Shown: positions 44,815 to 57,035, counted from the first letter of the stretch. The stretch: DNA of 64,000 bases from Carposina sasakii (GCA_014607495.2 CP053148.1:18476001-18540000), one strand, 5' to 3'. A program made the numbers and translations. The notes: a model not told the origin generated them from the sequence alone.

Positions 44815-45320
44815 CGCCAAAATCAATACAATACAATACAATAACCTTTATTTGCTCAAAATATGGGTATTACATTGAAGATAATTATGCAAAAATTGAT
44901 CCAACATATTTTGCCAAAAGTCTGGCATGCAAATCTTTAAACCTATAAAAGTGAACTAGCACAAAAGAAAGAAAAGCACAAATAAAATCAAATAGAATTA
45001 GTATACCATTTCAGTGTCCACTAGCAGGTTATTTTAGCTTTAAGAAATTCCTCAATAGAGTAGAAAACACCATCCATTAATAGCTCATGTACCTTTTTTT
45101 AAATAACTGCTTGTTGTCAGTTTTACAAATGTCGGCGGGTAGTTTATTATAAATTCTAGGTGCCATACCAAATATACTTTTATTGAACAGTGCCGTTTTA
45201 CATGTTGGCATGCATATTCTAAAATTATTCCTTTCCCCTTTTTAACTTAGGATATTGATCTATACTATTCTTTACATGCATTGCCACTTCTAGAATATAT
45301 AGACATGGTAATGGTAATAT
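44815..45320 (-). pseudogene. LINE (jockey/CR1-like) reverse transcriptase C-terminus
   Basis: The minus strand reads GMAPRIYNKLPADICKTDNK QLFKKR, then YSIEEFLK after a frame change. In front of it (about 45310-45240) is YILEVAMHVKNSIDQYPKLK. A-P-x-x-Y-N-x-L-P...F...L...YS..EFL is the standard end of jockey/CR1-type LINE proteins. The AT-rich tail (TATTG)n is at 44820-44840. It is broken and 5'-truncated, lying in the angel intron between exons 4 and 5. Confidence 0.65.
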
Positions 45321-45702
45321 GTTCAGACATTTGAAGAAAGGTTTGTAGCTGTCAGTTTGTTTTATATTCTTCGGTGATTCAAGAGGAAGGTTTATATGTA
45401 CAACTAAGGGAGCCCCCGCTTAGAATGAGTGTAATACTCTCTCATGCGGACAAGCCGTGGGCGGCCGCTAGTTGAGTGATAACGGAGGAAGAAAGAGTCA
45501 AATAGACGTAACATGGCAAAGATGATATTTAAGTAATGTACTTCCAGTCTCCAATGTGTAACGATATTTTACGACGTGACAATATTGAAAAATTGATAGC
45601 AGAGCAAAAAGGGCAGTAAGAAAAACATTCGCAATTCGGCCATAGAGCCACTAAACACTAAGAAATGGAAATGTTACAAAAAATAACCAGGTCAACACTC
45701 AC

Positions 45703-45867
45703 ATTCATTTGATCTTCCATACGGAAGACTGATGATTTAAAGTAAATTGCACAGCCATCTTGCCTGTGCCCAGTCTTTTGTTTAAAGATTCCGGTATAGC
45801 CAAGGTTCTCGAACTTTGAATAGAAACTATTTAGATGCGAAACTTGAACTTCTTGTAGACAGAGAAT
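45703..45867 (-). CDS. angel: Angel-like EEP protein, exon 4
   Basis: 55 codons: ILCLQEVQVSHLNSFYSKFE, NLGYTGIFKQKTGHRQDGCA, IYFKSSVFRMEDQMN. LCLQEV carries the glutamate that binds the catalytic Mg2+ in the CCR4/Angel EEP fold, and GY.G.F..K......DGCAI is the next conserved strand. Acceptor TTTCAG, donor GTGAGT, phase 0 at both ends. Confidence 0.93.
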
Positions 45868-46178
45868 CTGAAACAAAACCAGGACAGCATAAGTCCTCTC
45901 TTGTCTAACGAGCTGGATTGACGCATGACGCCGCGGTAATGAGTTGCAAATCCAATGATATTGCAGCAGGTGCGATAAATCCTTGTGGTAGTTGGTTCGT
46001 GCAGCACGTCTATGTATGAAAAGGAAGCAGTCACTCAGAGAGGAGGACTGCTCGTGACCAGTCAAACTGTACGGCAGCAAAGACCCACCGATACTACTGT
46101 ACATAAGGCAATATTTGTTACAGAAACCTTCTGAGCGAGTTAAAAACAATAGGCACAAAAAAGCTAACTACATCTTAC

Positions 46179-46330
46179 ATCAGGTGCCAATTGTACAATT
46201 TCATCGTAAAGCCTCGACGCTCTGTTTTTCCACTTGAGGTTCCTCGGCGAACAGTCTCTATAGAGGTAGGGGTGACATTGCAGCAAATACTGAGCTAGCA
46301 CATTGTACGAGACAACTTTGAACTGAAAAC
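46179..46330 (-). CDS. angel: Angel-like EEP protein, exon 3
   Basis: Reads S-FQFKVVSYNVLAQYLLQCHP, YLYRDCSPRNLKWKNRASRL, YDEIVQLAPD. SYNVLAQ is the first motif of the EEP domain (its Asn is an active-site residue), and the LYR.C....L.W..R...L..EI block is diagnostic of Angel proteins rather than nocturnin or CCR4. Family members act on RNA 3' ends; human ANGEL2 removes 2',3'-cyclic phosphates. Acceptor TTGCAG; donor GTAAGA. Phase agrees with exons 2 and 4. Confidence 0.93.
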
Positions 46331-48731
46331 CTGCAACATAGAGCATAGTTTAGCATATCACCAAAGGGCACATACCACATTTCATTCACCATAGTTTATC
46401 CGAAGCAAAACATAACACTCGGGAGGCTATGATAGCTCATAGCAAATGCATGAAGTGATGCTTCGCTCCTCGCAAGCTGAAAATACAATTAGAAACTAGG
46501 CTGATGATTCCGAGCGGATGGACACATGCACAAACATCATTCATAAAATAAAATACCCAACCAGCAAAATAATCGTGGAAATCGATTTTGTAATGCTATG
46601 TGGACTTATATAGCTCCGATGATGGTTTTGGTATCCGGTTACTCAGATTTATATGCGCCTATAAGATAACATCTTAGGAGCAATTAAATCTTAAGACTGA
46701 TGCGCAATCACTCTTGTTATTTATACTTATAACCTCATATAAGCTAATATTTTATGGCCAATATAAGCAACCTGAATAATAATAAATATTAAACCTTAAC
46801 ATGAACATTAAATTAAATTAAATAAAAACAATGTATAACCTAGCACGCACAACAAACCCTTATATATATTTCGATAACTTGATAATCTATAAATATCAAT
46901 AGAGTTTGTTTTATCTTGGCAATGTCTAACCCTAATTGGTAACAATATGGCGAATCTTCTTCGGTTTTAACACTCGCCAATATATAGAACCAATATTACC
47001 TATATTGGCGCTAAGTCAAACTTGGTAATACTCACCGAAAAAATGGTAACTGTTCATGATACTTTCATAATAAACTATTAAATATTAAAATGTAAATAAG
47101 TAAATTACAAGAGGCGCTTTAAAATTTTAACTAAAACCATGATTGAATTGTCATAAAAGTCACATTCCGCTATGAATATACCTATGAATAACAGACTAAC
47201 AACAATAAGCTTTTGAATTTCTACTACATATGGTTGACATTTATTATTACTTATTCAATTAAAGTAGTGGTTACTAAATACTATATTTAAAGTTTGAAAC
47301 AATTCCTGGACCGACAGAATACAGTTCGACTGTTCACAAAATGTGAGCTGAAAGAAACATTGCGAGGCGCGTATTCATCTCACTTTTTCCTATAATTTAC
47401 TTATATTGGCATTTGCAGGACTAATTGACTATATGCATGAATTTTTTATATTCCATTTTCATATTCTACGTAAAAAATGAATAAAGTTTGCCCTTGGAAT
47501 GGTATATCTAACTTTAATCGTTTTGGATTTACAGCAATTCAAAAATACGAGCCGGCAAAATGTTTTTGAAACGCCCCGTTTGCTCCATATTAAAATGGCA
47601 AAGACTGACGTCATAATAGACAATCGTCTCAAATTAGTATGGGGAAAAAATGCAATCTTATTTTATAAACGTAATATTTTATATTTTGTGTATTGTTGTC
47701 AATAAAAATTGTTTATTAATAGGTGCAGATATTAATAAAGTATTTATTAAATCAATAAGATAATTCAAAATATGGGTAAAATTGTATGTTTTGACTCCTT
47801 TTATGTTGTAAATTTCTTTCGTTAAATTTTTCAAACTTTTAAACTCCTGTAACTTTGGTATTTACTAACCGATTGATGTTATTTTTGCACTATTCGGTTT
47901 GTATTTGTAATATCTTTCGAATAAAATATAGAAAATCTGTTTTCGTGTCAGACGCATATTCCCTATTGCTCTGACGTAATTCTATTGTAAACGGCATTGA
48001 AGCGTACTATTATAAACACGATATAAGTAAAACTTTACTTATAAGTGGGCCCTTTTCCGGACTTATATGCGGATATAATTTCTTTCTTTAGTCTGGTATC
48101 ATGTTTAATTGTTTTTCCGTTTATTAATTAATTATTACTTATTCTATTGTTGGCATTATTGTAATAAATGATTATGTATGATTTGCATGCACCTACTAAC
48201 ATACTCACCCCACTCTGTATCCCTTACTAACCCTTCTAATAATTCGTTTTAATTTTCCATTAATTTAGTCACCAATGTGTACGTTTTATTATCTAATGCT
48301 TGTATGTATGCATGTCCCTGGGACATTGTCTAGATTAAGACCTTCATGTAATTTTATATGATTTGTAATGATAATGTTCTGTTATGCATATTTAATTTAA
48401 ATAAAATAAAATAAAAAATATAAGTCTGATATAGTTCTGGATGGATAAGCTCCTGGGATAATTTAAAAACCACTTTTTGCTAGTTGGGTAACCCAATAAC
48501 AACAATACACAACACAAAAGAACAAAATAATAGTTAAACTTATGTCGATTAAACCATATTTTAGTTATTTCAAAGAGCAGTTAAAACTGTTGTAGACATT
48601 TTGGGTTGGTATAGTCCAACCCACAATGTCTACAACAGTTTTAAAATTAATTAATGTAAAATTAATTTCGCTGGCAAGTCAATGTAAAATTCAATACATC
48701 ACAATATAATAGGAATACATGTAATATTTAC
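46331..48731. other. Angel intron 2
   Basis: AT-rich; contains the 64-bp hairpin at 48581-48644 and an A-rich (AAATA)n stretch at 48398-48415. No other exon or known repeat seen. Confidence 0.5.
48581..48644. repeat. Near-perfect 64-bp hairpin in angel intron 2
   Basis: Arms 48581-48609 and 48616-48644 (TTAAAACTGTTGTAGACATT...) pair over 29 bases with one mismatch around a 6-base loop TATAGT. It could be a very young or tiny foldback element, or a microRNA-like precursor. It lies 88 bases past the exon 2 donor on the transcribed strand. Confidence 0.8.
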
Positions 48732-48877
48732 TGTCATTGGTGTCACTGTGTTTAGATATAGGCTCCCAGACCCTGAAGTCTGGTGGGATGAAGCTGGGTG
48801 GTTTGTCCTGGAGGGGAGTCCCATTGTCCTCGAAGTGGCTGAGTAACTCCTCGTCTGAACTGTCTATGCTGTGTGTG
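48732..48877 (-). CDS. angel: Angel-like EEP protein, exon 2
   Basis: Reads V-THSIDSSDEELLSHFEDNGT, PLQDKPPSFIPPDFRVWEPI and SKHSDTND-S. A low-complexity, acidic N-terminal region followed by the short P-P-x-F-x-x-R-x-W-E motif that precedes the EEP domain in Angel proteins. Only one frame is open. Acceptor TTTTTAG, donor GTAAAT. It enters with two bases from exon 1 and leaves one for exon 3; both fit. Confidence 0.85.
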
Positions 48878-48974
48878 CTAAAAATGTATTATAGCTATAT
48901 TGTAAAATAAAAATAAAATAAAATAAATAAAATTGAATTTAGACCTGATGACATTTTTTATTGACAATTACTGA

Positions 48975-49335
48975 TTTTCTTAAAATCACATTAAATGCAA
49001 CTGATGATCTCCGACCGTATTTCGCCCAAGGCGACCAATCTCTACGGAGATTGACCAGGTACGCAGGAGATATTATAGTGCACAAGTGTGTGAGCGCAAA
49101 CACAGATACACTCTATTCCCTCACTGTCATTGTCCGATGGGACAGAAGCCGATACGACCGGAGAGAGATCAGGCGCAGGACCAACGGTTTTACGTGCTTT
49201 CCTAGGAACGAGCTAAGTGACAACATTAAAATCTGTACATGAAATAAATTCATTGGTACAGGCCCGTGACTGGGATCGAACTTACGCCTTCCGCTTGGAA
49301 GGTGCACGTCTTAACCACTGGGATATCACCGCTTT
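48975..49335 (-). repeat. tRNA-headed SINE in angel intron 1
   Basis: On the minus strand the head reads GATATCCCAGTGGTTAAGAC (A box), then AAGTTCGATCCCAGTCACGG (B box GTTCGATCC). It is followed by a non-tRNA body (GTACCAATGAATTTATTTC... to about 48975). The spacing and boxes are those of lepidopteran tRNA-derived SINEs. It does not fold as a complete tRNA. Confidence 0.65.
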
Positions 49336-49387
49336 TTAAACGCAACTACTACATTACACAGTGAGATATCACTAAGTGTATACTTAC

Positions 49388-49680
49388 ACCTGAAAATGTC
49401 CCCCGTAACTGACATGGTGCATGGTAGGCTGCCAGGATTCACTCATTTGCTCATTTGACTGAGGCAATACTTCGTTAATACTAAATTTTTGCAAATGAGC
49501 TGATGCTAGGCAAGGCTGTTTGAGGTTTATGACAGGTGAGGTTGGTGCACTTGGAATGCCTTCTTTTGTGCATTTCGTGCCTTCACAACTGAAATTCGTG
49601 AATGTTCTCACATGTATAGAGCTATTACTTTCACATGCCACCTTCAAATATCTGCAAAAACTGTGAGTCAGCTTCAGCAT
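49388..49680 (-). CDS. angel: Angel-like EEP protein, exon 1 (first coding, start uncertain)
   Basis: 97 codons plus two bases from ATG at 49680: MLKLTHSFCRYLKVACESNS ... QPTMHHVSYGGHFQ-V. Low conservation is expected for the N-terminus of this family. The donor is chosen as GTAAGT (49387-49382) rather than the overlapping GTGTAA because only it gives the phase of exon 2. The start could instead be spliced in: TTTTGCAG just inside the ORF (about 49653) is a good acceptor, so the first 10 residues might be intronic and the true start further upstream. The complete coding length with all nine exons, correcting the two indels, is about 512 residues, close to vertebrate ANGEL2. Confidence 0.68.
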
Positions 49681-49909
49681 ATCTTTAAAAATTATTCCAG
49701 ATATTCATAATAAATTTTGTAATACAGCCTAACTTTATATGTTTTTGTAAATATGCATTACTAATATTTCTTTTATAGATAATCCATTTGCTGGCCATAC
49801 AATTTTGAGGTCAACATGGATATTGCTCTTCATTAAATAAACCTGAAAAAAATAAATAGATTATGCAAGATCAATTTCTCATTCTCCGCATTTCCTCATT
49901 GTCCTATTG

Positions 49910-50060
49910 CAGAGATGGCGAACCAATGACACGCGTGCCACCCCTGGCACACAACAAAATAGTTCAGGCACGCAGAATGATACAGGTGAATCTATGTAAG
50001 TACCTACTAGTTAAAAATGTAAAAAATGGCATGTATGTCACTAAAGGTTCGCCATCCCTG
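49910..50060. mobile_element. hAT MITE, 151 bp, exact 8-bp target duplication
   Basis: Ends CAGAGATGGCGAACC and GGTTCGCCATCCCTG, one mismatch in 15. Flanked by TCCTATTG on both sides (49902-49909 and 50061-50068). CAG ends and an 8-bp duplication are diagnostic of hAT. The perfect duplication implies a fairly recent insertion. It lies within about 230 bases of the angel start. Confidence 0.9.
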
Positions 50061-50227
50061 TCCTATTGGGTTCTCATAAGCATAAGGATGTCTGTCGAAT
50101 TCTCTTGTGATTGGGATAATCGTCAACTTAGGAAAACTCACAGATAACAGAACGAAGTAGATTAGTGACCGAGTACGAAGTTTCCTGTCAGGAAGATGAT
50201 TTGCAGCACCTATTTATTTACACGCAT

Positions 50228-50732
50228 CAGTGTTGGCAACCGTACGATAATTATCGTACATGTACGATAATTTGATACCAGCGTACGATGTACGATTGCG
50301 ATTCATTATCGTACACAAATGTACGATAATTTTCGAATTGTAATGGATTTCGATAGTTTCGTTCACTCATATATAGATAAGAAATATATAAATATATATC
50401 TCGTTGAATATTACATATTTTGTCAATTTATGTGTTCATGAATAAATTTAATAATCGACTGATCAACTTTAGAGCCATTTTATTTTTGTAAAACTTTTGA
50501 AACACACAAATTTTCGCGCCATTTTCTACGCAATTTACCCATGTGAAAATCAAAAAAAATCGAAAAAGGATATGACGAGCGGCTGAGCGCAATATAAGTT
50601 GGTAATAATATCTATTTTATTAATAATTAACGTTTTTTTATGTCATTCAAAAGTATACGATAATTTTTCGTCAGGTACGATAATTTTACGCCCCTTGTAC
50701 GATCAGCGCATCATTCTAGGTTGCCAACACTG
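50228..50732. mobile_element. hAT MITE, 505 bp, exact 8-bp target duplication
   Basis: Ends CAGTGTTGGCAACC and GGTTGCCAACACTG, perfect over 14 bases. Flanked by ACACGCAT on both sides (50220-50227, 50733-50740). The subterminal zones are packed with direct and inverted copies of TACGATAAT/ATTATCGTA, probably transposase-binding repeats. No coding capacity. Confidence 0.93.
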
Positions 50733-51235
50733 ACACGCATAAACGCGCTCGTTCAGTAGCAACCAGGAAGCCGATCCGTAACGTGCATATGAATATTGAA
50801 AGAAAATCTAATAAAAATACCGACACTATGCCGAATTGCGCTATAAAATTGTATGACAATAATAGTCGGAACAGTAACAGAAAAAAGGGATAATATTATG
50901 TTTCAAAAGTATATTAAAATATCATAATTACCAATTGTTAAAGTTCTATGCAAGGACATTCAGAGTTCTAGTTTTATGCTGGTAACTGATTCAGTACTAC
51001 AGCGTTTGTCTTTGTCTAGCACATGTTAATTACAGAGAATCTCACTCTTCCTATTAGAGATGGCATGTGTAAGGAGAGATGCGAAAAAATCTTATCGATA
51101 TAATGATTACTTACACTAAATTAAATTTGTTATACCTACTTAATTTATATTAATTAAATATTAATTGTAAACAAAGAATGCAAATTAATAATGTACTATT
51201 GCCTATATACCTACTAACTATTTAAGTTTTCTACA

Positions 51236-51640
51236 TCTGATGATGATGATGCTGGCATGATGACTAGAAGGAGTAGCTGAATCTTAGTAAACATTTAGAG
51301 TTATAAATATCATATTTGAAATTTTAATTTTCACATACTGAATATCAAGGGTCCAATGATGACCAGGGAACATGTAACTGGATCCTAGTAAACATTTATA
51401 GTTATAAACATTGCGATTGAACTTTTTATTTATACATGTACTGACGGCACCTTTCACGAACGGAATATCAAGGAATAGCAAATATTGATAGCTATAAACA
51501 TCGCATTTGAACTATTTACTGGTGGCATCTTTCAAGTATGGAATATCAAGGGTCTGGTGATGATCACGGATGGAATAGCTGGATCCTAGTAAACATTGAT
51601 AGTTATAAACTTTGCGATTGTGCCTAGTAAACTTTGATAA
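51236..51640. repeat. Minisatellite of about 100-bp units
   Basis: About four irregular copies of a unit with the words GGAATATCAAGGGTC, TGATGATCACGG, GGATCCTAGTAAACATTGAT, AGTTATAAAC and TTGCGATTGAAC. Copies differ by indels of several bases. Confidence 0.75.
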
Positions 51641-52285
51641 TCAAAATTTTATTATTATTTAATAAATATTGTGTTTCATTTGTTTTTATATTTGTAAAAC
51701 TCTAACGATGAGATAATCCTTCAAGAGATAAGTATATGAGTAATCAATATAATTATTGATATGGGCACAGCAGTTTTATTATATGCATGTGATGTCACGT
51801 GCGATGTTCGCTTACTTCTCACTTCTCTGACCTCAACAGAAAGTTTTGCTTCGAAAATAGCAATCATGCCAAGTCTCTGTTCTGAGTTGTCTATGGGAAA
51901 ACTTGTAAAACAATATAATAATTATGTAAGTACCCCACATTATGTATGATATTTGTGTTTTAATTCATATTAAATTTAAATGTAGTATCAGCCATAGCAA
52001 AGATGTGCTATTTTATGAGAATCATTCAAGAAACCTATCTACTGTAAATATAAATAAATCCAAATAATCTTTTATTTAGAACACACTTTGTAATCATATC
52101 AACCTGTTTAGCAAAACAAATTTGTAGATAAGATAACAACAGGTACAATAATAATAAAAATCAAAATATTTCTAATTCTAATCTACAAGAATTTAAACTG
52201 TTATATTATAACAATTTTTAAGAATGTATCTATAAAAGTAGGTAGGCAGTTATTGTTAAAACAAACCACACAAGATAAGACTTTA

Positions 52286-52500
52286 AAGGTAGGGACAAAC
52301 TGAGCCCACGTACGCTATGTATACTACGCATTATGACATCTAGACTACAAATTTTATATGAAAATATATGACTTAGAAACACTCTTGTTGTACGCAACAT
52401 TGTGTATGATAAGTGTGTTTCCAAGCATATAAATTTCGTAGTCTAGATGTCATAATGCGTAGCATACATTGAGTATGTGGGCTCAGTTTGTCCCTACCTT
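52286..52500. mobile_element. Palindromic MITE with TA target duplication
   Basis: Starts AAGGTAGGGACAAACTGAGC and ends GCTCAGTTTGTCCCTACCTT, flanked by TA at 52284-52285 and 52501-52502. Arms of about 70 bases stay paired through TATGACATCTAGACTAC. TA duplication points to Tc1/mariner mobilisation. The very high arm identity suggests a young copy. Confidence 0.88.
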
Positions 52501-53614
52501 TATAGTAAATGTAAGTGTACCTTCTTGTAAATAAAATAAAAACTTGGTAAAACTTTATTAGAGGTACAGTACAAGCAACTTTAACAAAATATAGGGAACA
52601 CTACTGTCATGCAACAAACACCCCATACAGCCAAATCTGAAAGTGTTGGGTTTTTGTTGCTCCAAAGGGGATAGGCACATTATGGTGGCAACTATGTTCA
52701 ACAGTTTCCAACTATGTTATTAAAACTTAAACTACAAAATAACCTACACCCAATATTAATAACAGCCCAATCCCATACAAGAGCTTGCTTGTTGTTTTGC
52801 ATCAATTATAAAAAAATACAAGTAAGCACCTGTGTATCTACCTGCTTATATAAATACTGCTGTGTTTATTCTACAATTTTGAACACAATATTTTTTACAT
52901 CATGTAAAATAATGGTATTACCAACTTAGGAAAAGTAACTCTTTTAAGTTTATTGGAAGCGAGCCACGTTTATTTGTTGTTCTCTAGAATAGCTAGTTAC
53001 TTATCTAACTACGATATAAACATGTTCATCGTAACATATAGCAAAGTGGAAGGTGAAGTGGAGATTTTTGTAGATTCCACGGCGAACATTATGCAAGGCA
53101 AAAAATTTTATTTATATAAATAAAAAAAATATTAGGCAACTTACATGCAAAAATTTAAAACCATTTTAAATACATTAACACAAAGAGCAAAATCCATGAA
53201 CGAACAAATAAAACTAAATAAAAATTAAGTACATTTTTGTTGGTTGACCCACCGACCTTTCGTATCTTATGTGTTTTTTTTAATCACCATAGATTAAAAA
53301 AGTGAGTGGTTAACAGTTCCACAAGGATCATAACTATCTTCTAATCAGAGCCACCTTGTGTGTTCATAAATAAACTTCTCAACAGCTTGTATTCTTCGCT
53401 GGTGGACCGAAGTTCATATCACAATGCATTAATTGGTAAAAAATATATCCGGAAAGAAAAATATACATAATGCACCTACTTACTTTTTTAACTTCTTTGC
53501 TGCTCTGGGAGTGGAAAAAAACATATAATAGGTACTACAGCTGCTTCTCTTCCCGGGCATACTGTACAAGTCAGTGGAGGGACAAGAGGGTTTTGGTATT
53601 TTGTAGGCGATGGG

Positions 53615-53752
53615 CTGGCCACCTGTCACTACTAACCAAAATTGTACATCTCAAATATACCCTCAAAACTGGTCAAAAGTGGCACCATGTGGTTCTATCG
53701 GCCGTTGGTGCTCTGCCTACCCCATAAGGGATAAAGGCGTGATTTATATGAA
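53615..53752. repeat. Retroelement-derived repeat, inverse of 42168-42285
   Basis: GGTCAAAAGTGGCACCATGT, then GGTGCTCTGCCTACCCCATA and AAAGGCGTGATT; the mirror of 42168-42285. Confidence 0.65.
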
Positions 53753-55585
53753 TGTACGAGTATGTACTTTTTTAAGCGAGATGCAAAAATTTATTTTAGT
53801 TGCACCGAATTCCCCAGCTCTAGTTTATGAGCTATACCATCTCAATATACCTACCCTTCTCAATCTTAATCACTCGCTACGTCTTTATTTCTTAGTACCT
53901 CATTTATTATGTCTTTTAGAGTTGCTTAGACTAGACTACTCAGTTACTTACAGAATTTTACCATGTAAGCTCTATTATAACCCCATGCATGATGAAATTA
54001 ACTAAGAGCACCAAACTTTTTATACTTTTCTAAATTAGAAATAGAAAGGCGCGAGCGGCATTGTTAAAAATTGAATTCAACTGGCAATAATAATGCGTAT
54101 AGATAAAGAGTATATTACCAGTTACCACTAACTAGTTGATTTGGATTAAAAACCAAATTACTTTGTAGTACATATGTAACTTTTTAAAGTCCTTTTAGAT
54201 AGGAAATCGATGAAATAGATGTCGCTATAACATGTCTTACGGAATAGTATCGTTTTATATAAGATATCATATAGGGTTCTTTTTGTCTATGGTAGAAATA
54301 AAAAAAGCAATAGCTTCGGCGGGAAAAGCTGGAGCGGATGTAATTTTCTTGTGAAAATCCGAATTTATTTTTCAAAATAGCTTGCATGTGTCCGAAAAGT
54401 GATGTTTTCTGGTAGATAAGTAATATTTTGTTTCCTTGTTATGTGAATTTAGTGCGTGTGCATGGTTTTATATGCAGGTAAGCTGAGTAAAACTTTAGTC
54501 GGAATACTATCTCTTCATGGGCTCATGTAAGTTGTTTCTGCAATTCTTTTTGATCTTTACTAATTTTACACCCATTCTTGAGGATTTTCCCGATGTTTCC
54601 TTTCATCATCATCAATATGATTATATAAATTCAGAAATCATTTACTAACGACAATGGCTGTATAGGCTTAGTTCCCTTTGCCTTTCCTCCGGGATAAACT
54701 ATTTAAAAAAAGCAATACAACAAAATTATAGGGGTGTTCATTGCAAACTTATCGATAATATCGATTCAATCCATAGTCATTAATACAACGGACATAAACT
54801 ACATCATATATTCCCTTTTGCGTGTCCTTAGCAGAATCAATGTACCCGACAATGAGGGATTTTCTGAAAACTATTAAAAGTAGAAATTTTTAGTTCAAAT
54901 CACCTGGATAGTGGCGAGAGTGCATAATCAGACTACAGAATTCTGTAGTACACGCATATGAATTCACGGAATAATTTCTATCCTTCAAGCTAGGAGAGGT
55001 GAGGTGGGGGGATTAGGGCAGATGATGCGCTCACGCCATCTATTTTTCACTGTTATTTTAACTTGTCAGAAAATCCCTCATTAAATAAATATACCTATAC
55101 CTATTGGAATTTAATTAAATAGTATAGTTTTATCGAAAGAACAAACTACAAATCAAATGTGTAGTTAGGTAGGTTCACCCGCGAACTGCCCAGTCTCTTT
55201 ATGGATGGAGATTGGAGTCGTGACTATACTGTATTTATGTAATTTTTTTAAGGGTGTCAGTGGGTTCAACTAACACCTTAGTAGAAGTCAACTTCACCTG
55301 CCAGTGGTGCACTCTACTAATTTTCCAGACTAACCTTTGACACTTCGCCGCATAGAAGGATTGCACTTAGCTATAAATCATAATACCTATATACCTGAGG
55401 AGGGTTGGCGTCAGGCCGTCAGGCCATTTTTTTATTTTTAAAAGAATTACAATTAGGTTCAGGGTGCCATTAAACCGGAGGGGTTTCCTTGGCAATAGGA
55501 GTTTCTGAAGAAACCGTATTATGCCGAGCCTATAAATATAATTAAATAAATTAAATAAGGGCAAGAAGATGATGAATATGTAAAG

Positions 55586-55793
55586 TATACTAGGGTGTAA
55601 CAAAAGGGATATGTTGACCGAAAAGCTATGAATATAACCGACTATAAAGAACTAATCACCAAAATTTGAGACTAGAAATCACATATATATAGTAAACATG
55701 CTATTTCAAGTCTCAAATTTTTGGGATAGGTTCTCTACAGTGGGTTGTTTTTATAGCATTTCGCTTACCATACCCTTTTTGCTACACCCTGTA
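55586..55793. mobile_element. MITE of the TATACAGGGTGTAAC family
   Basis: Left end TATACTAGGGTGTAACAAAA (one extra base) and right end TACCCTTTTTGCTACACCCTGTA. Arms pair through AAATTTGAGACT. The second-best preserved copy in the window. Confidence 0.75.
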
Positions 55794-55814
55794 GATGACG
55801 TACGTAGGTATAGC

Positions 55815-55893
55815 AAAGCGGAGTTAGATAACGAGTTTCTAGCTCAGTCAGCTCTAATCTTACGACATTAACTACATGCACGGAAGGAAATGC
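55815..55893 (+). repeat. Third copy of the GCACGGAAGGA repeat
   Basis: CGAGTTTCTAGCTCAG...CTTACGACATTAACTACATG, then CACGGAAGGAAATGCA; cf. 12155 and 29227. Confidence 0.4.
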
Positions 55894-56774
55894 AGGAGGG
55901 TAATCGCGCTATTGTTGAACGTATTTACCAAAGCTAAACCTTTACGCTATGAAATGAACAGCCAAACCAATACTAAATTGACAGCGTCTCTACAACGTTT
56001 CCCTCCTATTGATGCAGTTATTCTAGTGAAACCCCGCATCAACACAGGCATGAACAGCATGATAAATCACAATACAAAAATCAGATCATACCATTTCGAT
56101 AAAAGCTAAAAATACAGCTGCTTCTATCCAGCTTTATTGTCCGCGGATTATGAAGATTCGCAGGGCCCCGCCATAATATTGTGATATCGATGGTTTTGTT
56201 GAATGAATGGGATATATCGAATAAGCACACACATCACTAAAAATAATGTCAAAATTACGATACGTGATCACGAACGATTCGCCGCCGGGAGTGTATTTAT
56301 TTTTTTAAATAGAAATCCATTAAATATTTTATTATAATAATCTCTAAACGCTGAATACAATGTTTCACATAAGCATATAATTATTTGAGGGTTTAATGAA
56401 CCCATAAATAGTAGGTAATCAAAGACAGGTAAAATTTTGGTTATTGTTACTATGTACTACTTATTATTTTACGTTATCTCGGTACCTAAAGGTACGTATC
56501 GATTGGATTTTGGTACCTACTGTTAAATAGTTAGTCGTGCGTAAGCATTTCATTTTATTAGTCCCCATGTGCTAGTTAAACAGCAAGTAAACATTAGTTT
56601 GTTTACCTTAATTTTTTATTCGTAGGTGTACCCTGCCTAATTATAAGATATTTCTATCTCTATCTCATTGCTCTATAGGTATCCTCACACTTTAAAAACT
56701 ACACTAGAATACATCAGGTAGGCTAGTTGGGCTAGCAACTTATCACTGATCATTTATATCTGTCCCCGGGACAT

Positions 56775-57035
56775 TCTTTACTTCTTCTTCAGCCTATTGA
56801 AGTCTACTGATGGATGTAGGCCTCCCCCAAGGCACGCCACAAGGTTACTGCCACAGGGGGGGTTTGCCCATAGTCACCACGCTGGGGTTGGTGACAGCAG
56901 TGTGATTTTCGGACTATGTTCTCAGCACCGGAGGTGCTGCTGCCCACCTCCCGTAAACCCTTAATCGCCCGTAAGATACCCAGGCAGGCAGGGGTGGTAC
57001 AAACTCTACTCTGCTGCCGGCAGCCATGCGGCTAA
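56775..57035 (+). repeat. Lepidopteran LINE/SINE segment, longest copy
   Basis: CTTCTTCAGCCTATTGAAGT, CTACTGATGGATGTAGGCCT, CCCCAAGGCACGCCACAAGG, then a body through AGTGTGATTTTCGGACTATG and CAGGGGTGGTACAAACTCTA. The 5' part matches 21570 and 44085; the 3' body matches 42578-42740, which ties these pieces to one family. Confidence 0.65.

Noticed and set aside
49250..49335. A tRNA gene on the minus strand
   Set aside because: A and B boxes are present, but the acceptor stem does not close and a SINE body follows; it is a SINE head.
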